Shown piece by piece: positions 21,332-21,939 of a stretch of DNA of 21,939 nt. The stretch's first letter is position 1. Every line of letters begins with the position of its first letter. The translations under genes were made by a program, and so were the position numbers. This stretch comes from JAQGJA01 sp965651535 (GTDB lineage: Bacteria; Pseudomonadota; Alphaproteobacteria; Micavibrionales; SZUA-601): contig CBFGSX010000011.1 of NCBI GenBank assembly GCA_965651535.1, positions 1 to 21,939 on the forward strand. Direction: 5' to 3'. A model generated the notes under the pieces. It saw only the letters and a program-made list of their open reading frames with translations. It was not told where the DNA came from and did not search any database.

Positions 21332-21640
21332 TTAGATGGCAGCCTTGAGGCGCGCCATTTCCGAGGCGTGCGTCTTTTCGAAGCGATAGGCCACGTCGTC
21401 GGCATCGGCTTTCAGACCTTTTTCCGACAAATCGTTAGCGATTTTCACCAGCGCGGCCTGGGGGCCGCCTTCCAGCAGCACGCCGATAATCACGCCCGCA
21501 TAGGCATCGCCCGCACCGGTTTTTTCGGCGGCATCCTTGGCGATTTTTCTTACCGCGGCGGCGGTCGCCTTGAAGTGCAGTTCCTCGTCCATGACAAATT
21601 TCGTTTCAAAGGCTTTTTGGCGTTCGTCAAACTTGCTCAT
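21332..21640 (-). CDS. DUF1476 protein, F1-ATPase zeta-subunit (inhibitor) family
   Basis: This 102-residue helical protein of the DUF1476 family was characterised in Paracoccus denitrificans as the zeta subunit that blocks ATP hydrolysis by the F1FO-ATPase. The N-terminal block FDERQKAFETKFVMDEELHFKA is the family hallmark and the inhibitory region in the Paracoccus protein. The following residues (VRKIAKDAAEKTGAGDAYAG and onward) match the helical bundle; length is normal (about 100-108). The family is essentially confined to alphaproteobacteria. Start ATG 21640 is supported by GGAG 8 bases upstream and by the family's N-terminus; the frame open to 21802 is spurious extension over the upstream gene. 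It overlaps the end of that amidase gene by 14 bases, implying coupled translation. No atp genes are nearby. Confidence 0.92.
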   Translation of the reverse strand: MSKFDERQKAFETKFVMDEELHFKATAAAVRKIAKDAAEKTGAGDAYAGVIIGVLLEGGPQAALVKIANDLSEKGLKADADDVAYRFEKTHASEMARLKAAI

Positions 21641-21939
21641 ATTTTTTCTCCAGTAAGATGTCGATGATTTTGACCGATTGCTCGGTGATCTGTCCACAGA
21701 TATTCCACGGCATGAAATGGGTCTGGAAGGCCCGGATGACAAGCGCCTTGTCCTTGCGGATATCATAGCCGTAAAGCCACAGCTTGCGCAGAAAACCGTC
21801 ATCGGTCACAACCGGATCGTTTTCAGCGGGGGCAAGCCCGTGCCACAATCCAATGCCATGCTCCGCCAAAAATTTCCAATCCAGATGCGGCCCCGGGTCG
21901 GATTTTCTCTCCGGCGCGATGTCCTGATGCCCCAGAATA
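21627..21939 (-). CDS. N-acetylmuramoyl-L-alanine amidase (AmpD/AmiD type), C-terminal part
   Basis: This gene is cut by the window edge; about 103 C-terminal residues are present. Reading in from the edge, ILGHQDIAPERKSDPGPHLDW is the zinc-site segment of amidase_2 enzymes: the His of GHQDIAP and the Asp of KSDPGP correspond to zinc ligands H154 and D164 of Citrobacter AmpD. About 60 further residues (RKDKALVIRAFQTHFMPW, QITEQSVKIIDILL) resemble the small helical peptidoglycan-binding domain at the C-terminus of AmiD-type enzymes. The enzyme cleaves the MurNAc-L-Ala bond during wall recycling or remodelling. Whether it is cytoplasmic or exported depends on the missing N-terminus. Its end overlaps the zeta-family gene start by 14 bases. 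Confidence 0.88.
   Translation of the reverse strand, partial: ILGHQDIAPERKSDPGPHLDWKFLAEHGIGLWHGLAPAENDPVVTDDGFLRKLWLYGYDIRKDKALVIRAFQTHFMPWNICGQITEQSVKIIDILLEKKYEQV

Overview
The window is a compact, high-GC chromosomal segment of an alphaproteobacterium. Evidence for this includes the F1-ATPase zeta-subunit family gene (DUF1476), an alphaproteobacterial-style ribosomal protein S9 with a long N-terminal arm, the trigger factor-ClpP-Lon-HU cluster and a class I PHA synthase. The tRNA-His gene encodes the ordinary G-1:C73 pair. As I recall, Rhizobiales, Caulobacterales and Rhodobacterales have lost that pair, so a different lineage (Rhodospirillales- or Micavibrionales-like) is more likely. 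I cannot name a genus.

Layout. (i) 1-840: a small acidic protein gene converging on and overlapping a Nudix hydrolase gene. (ii) 841-5140: aspS diverges from rnd, followed by the rplM-rpsI ribosomal operon and a strong terminator. (iii) 5160-6602: a short unknown gene diverging from a gamma-carbonic anhydrase gene, then an AT-rich small membrane-protein gene bracketed by inverted copies of one palindromic element. (iv) 6610-12339: phaC diverges from an OmpA-domain lipoprotein gene, followed by recJ and flhB, which are only 3 bases apart. (v) 12388-18123, all on the minus strand: tRNA-His, tRNA-Leu, tig, clpP, lon, hupB and tRNA-Val. This is the classic protein-quality-control cluster, but clpX is missing from its usual place between clpP and lon. 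(vi) 18307-21233: glnA with a sodium:amino-acid symporter. (vii) 21332-21939, minus strand: a peptidoglycan amidase (cut by the window edge) overlapping the zeta-subunit gene.

Most of the window is housekeeping. The unusual layer lies between the genes. At least five intergenic gaps carry an element of 58-81 bases with the same cloverleaf plan: a short closing stem, hairpin, central stem, hairpin, closing stem. Stem sequences differ from copy to copy while pairing is kept. Two further palindromic families (CCTCTCCC/GGGAGAGG hairpins, and hairpins with TCAAG or CTTGA loops) also occur. One copy occupies the clpP-lon gap, one provides the recJ ribosome-binding region, and an inverted pair frames the AT-rich gene at 6184-6510. 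I saw no CRISPR array, insertion-sequence transposase, prophage or rRNA gene, and no gene-free stretch longer than 300 bases.
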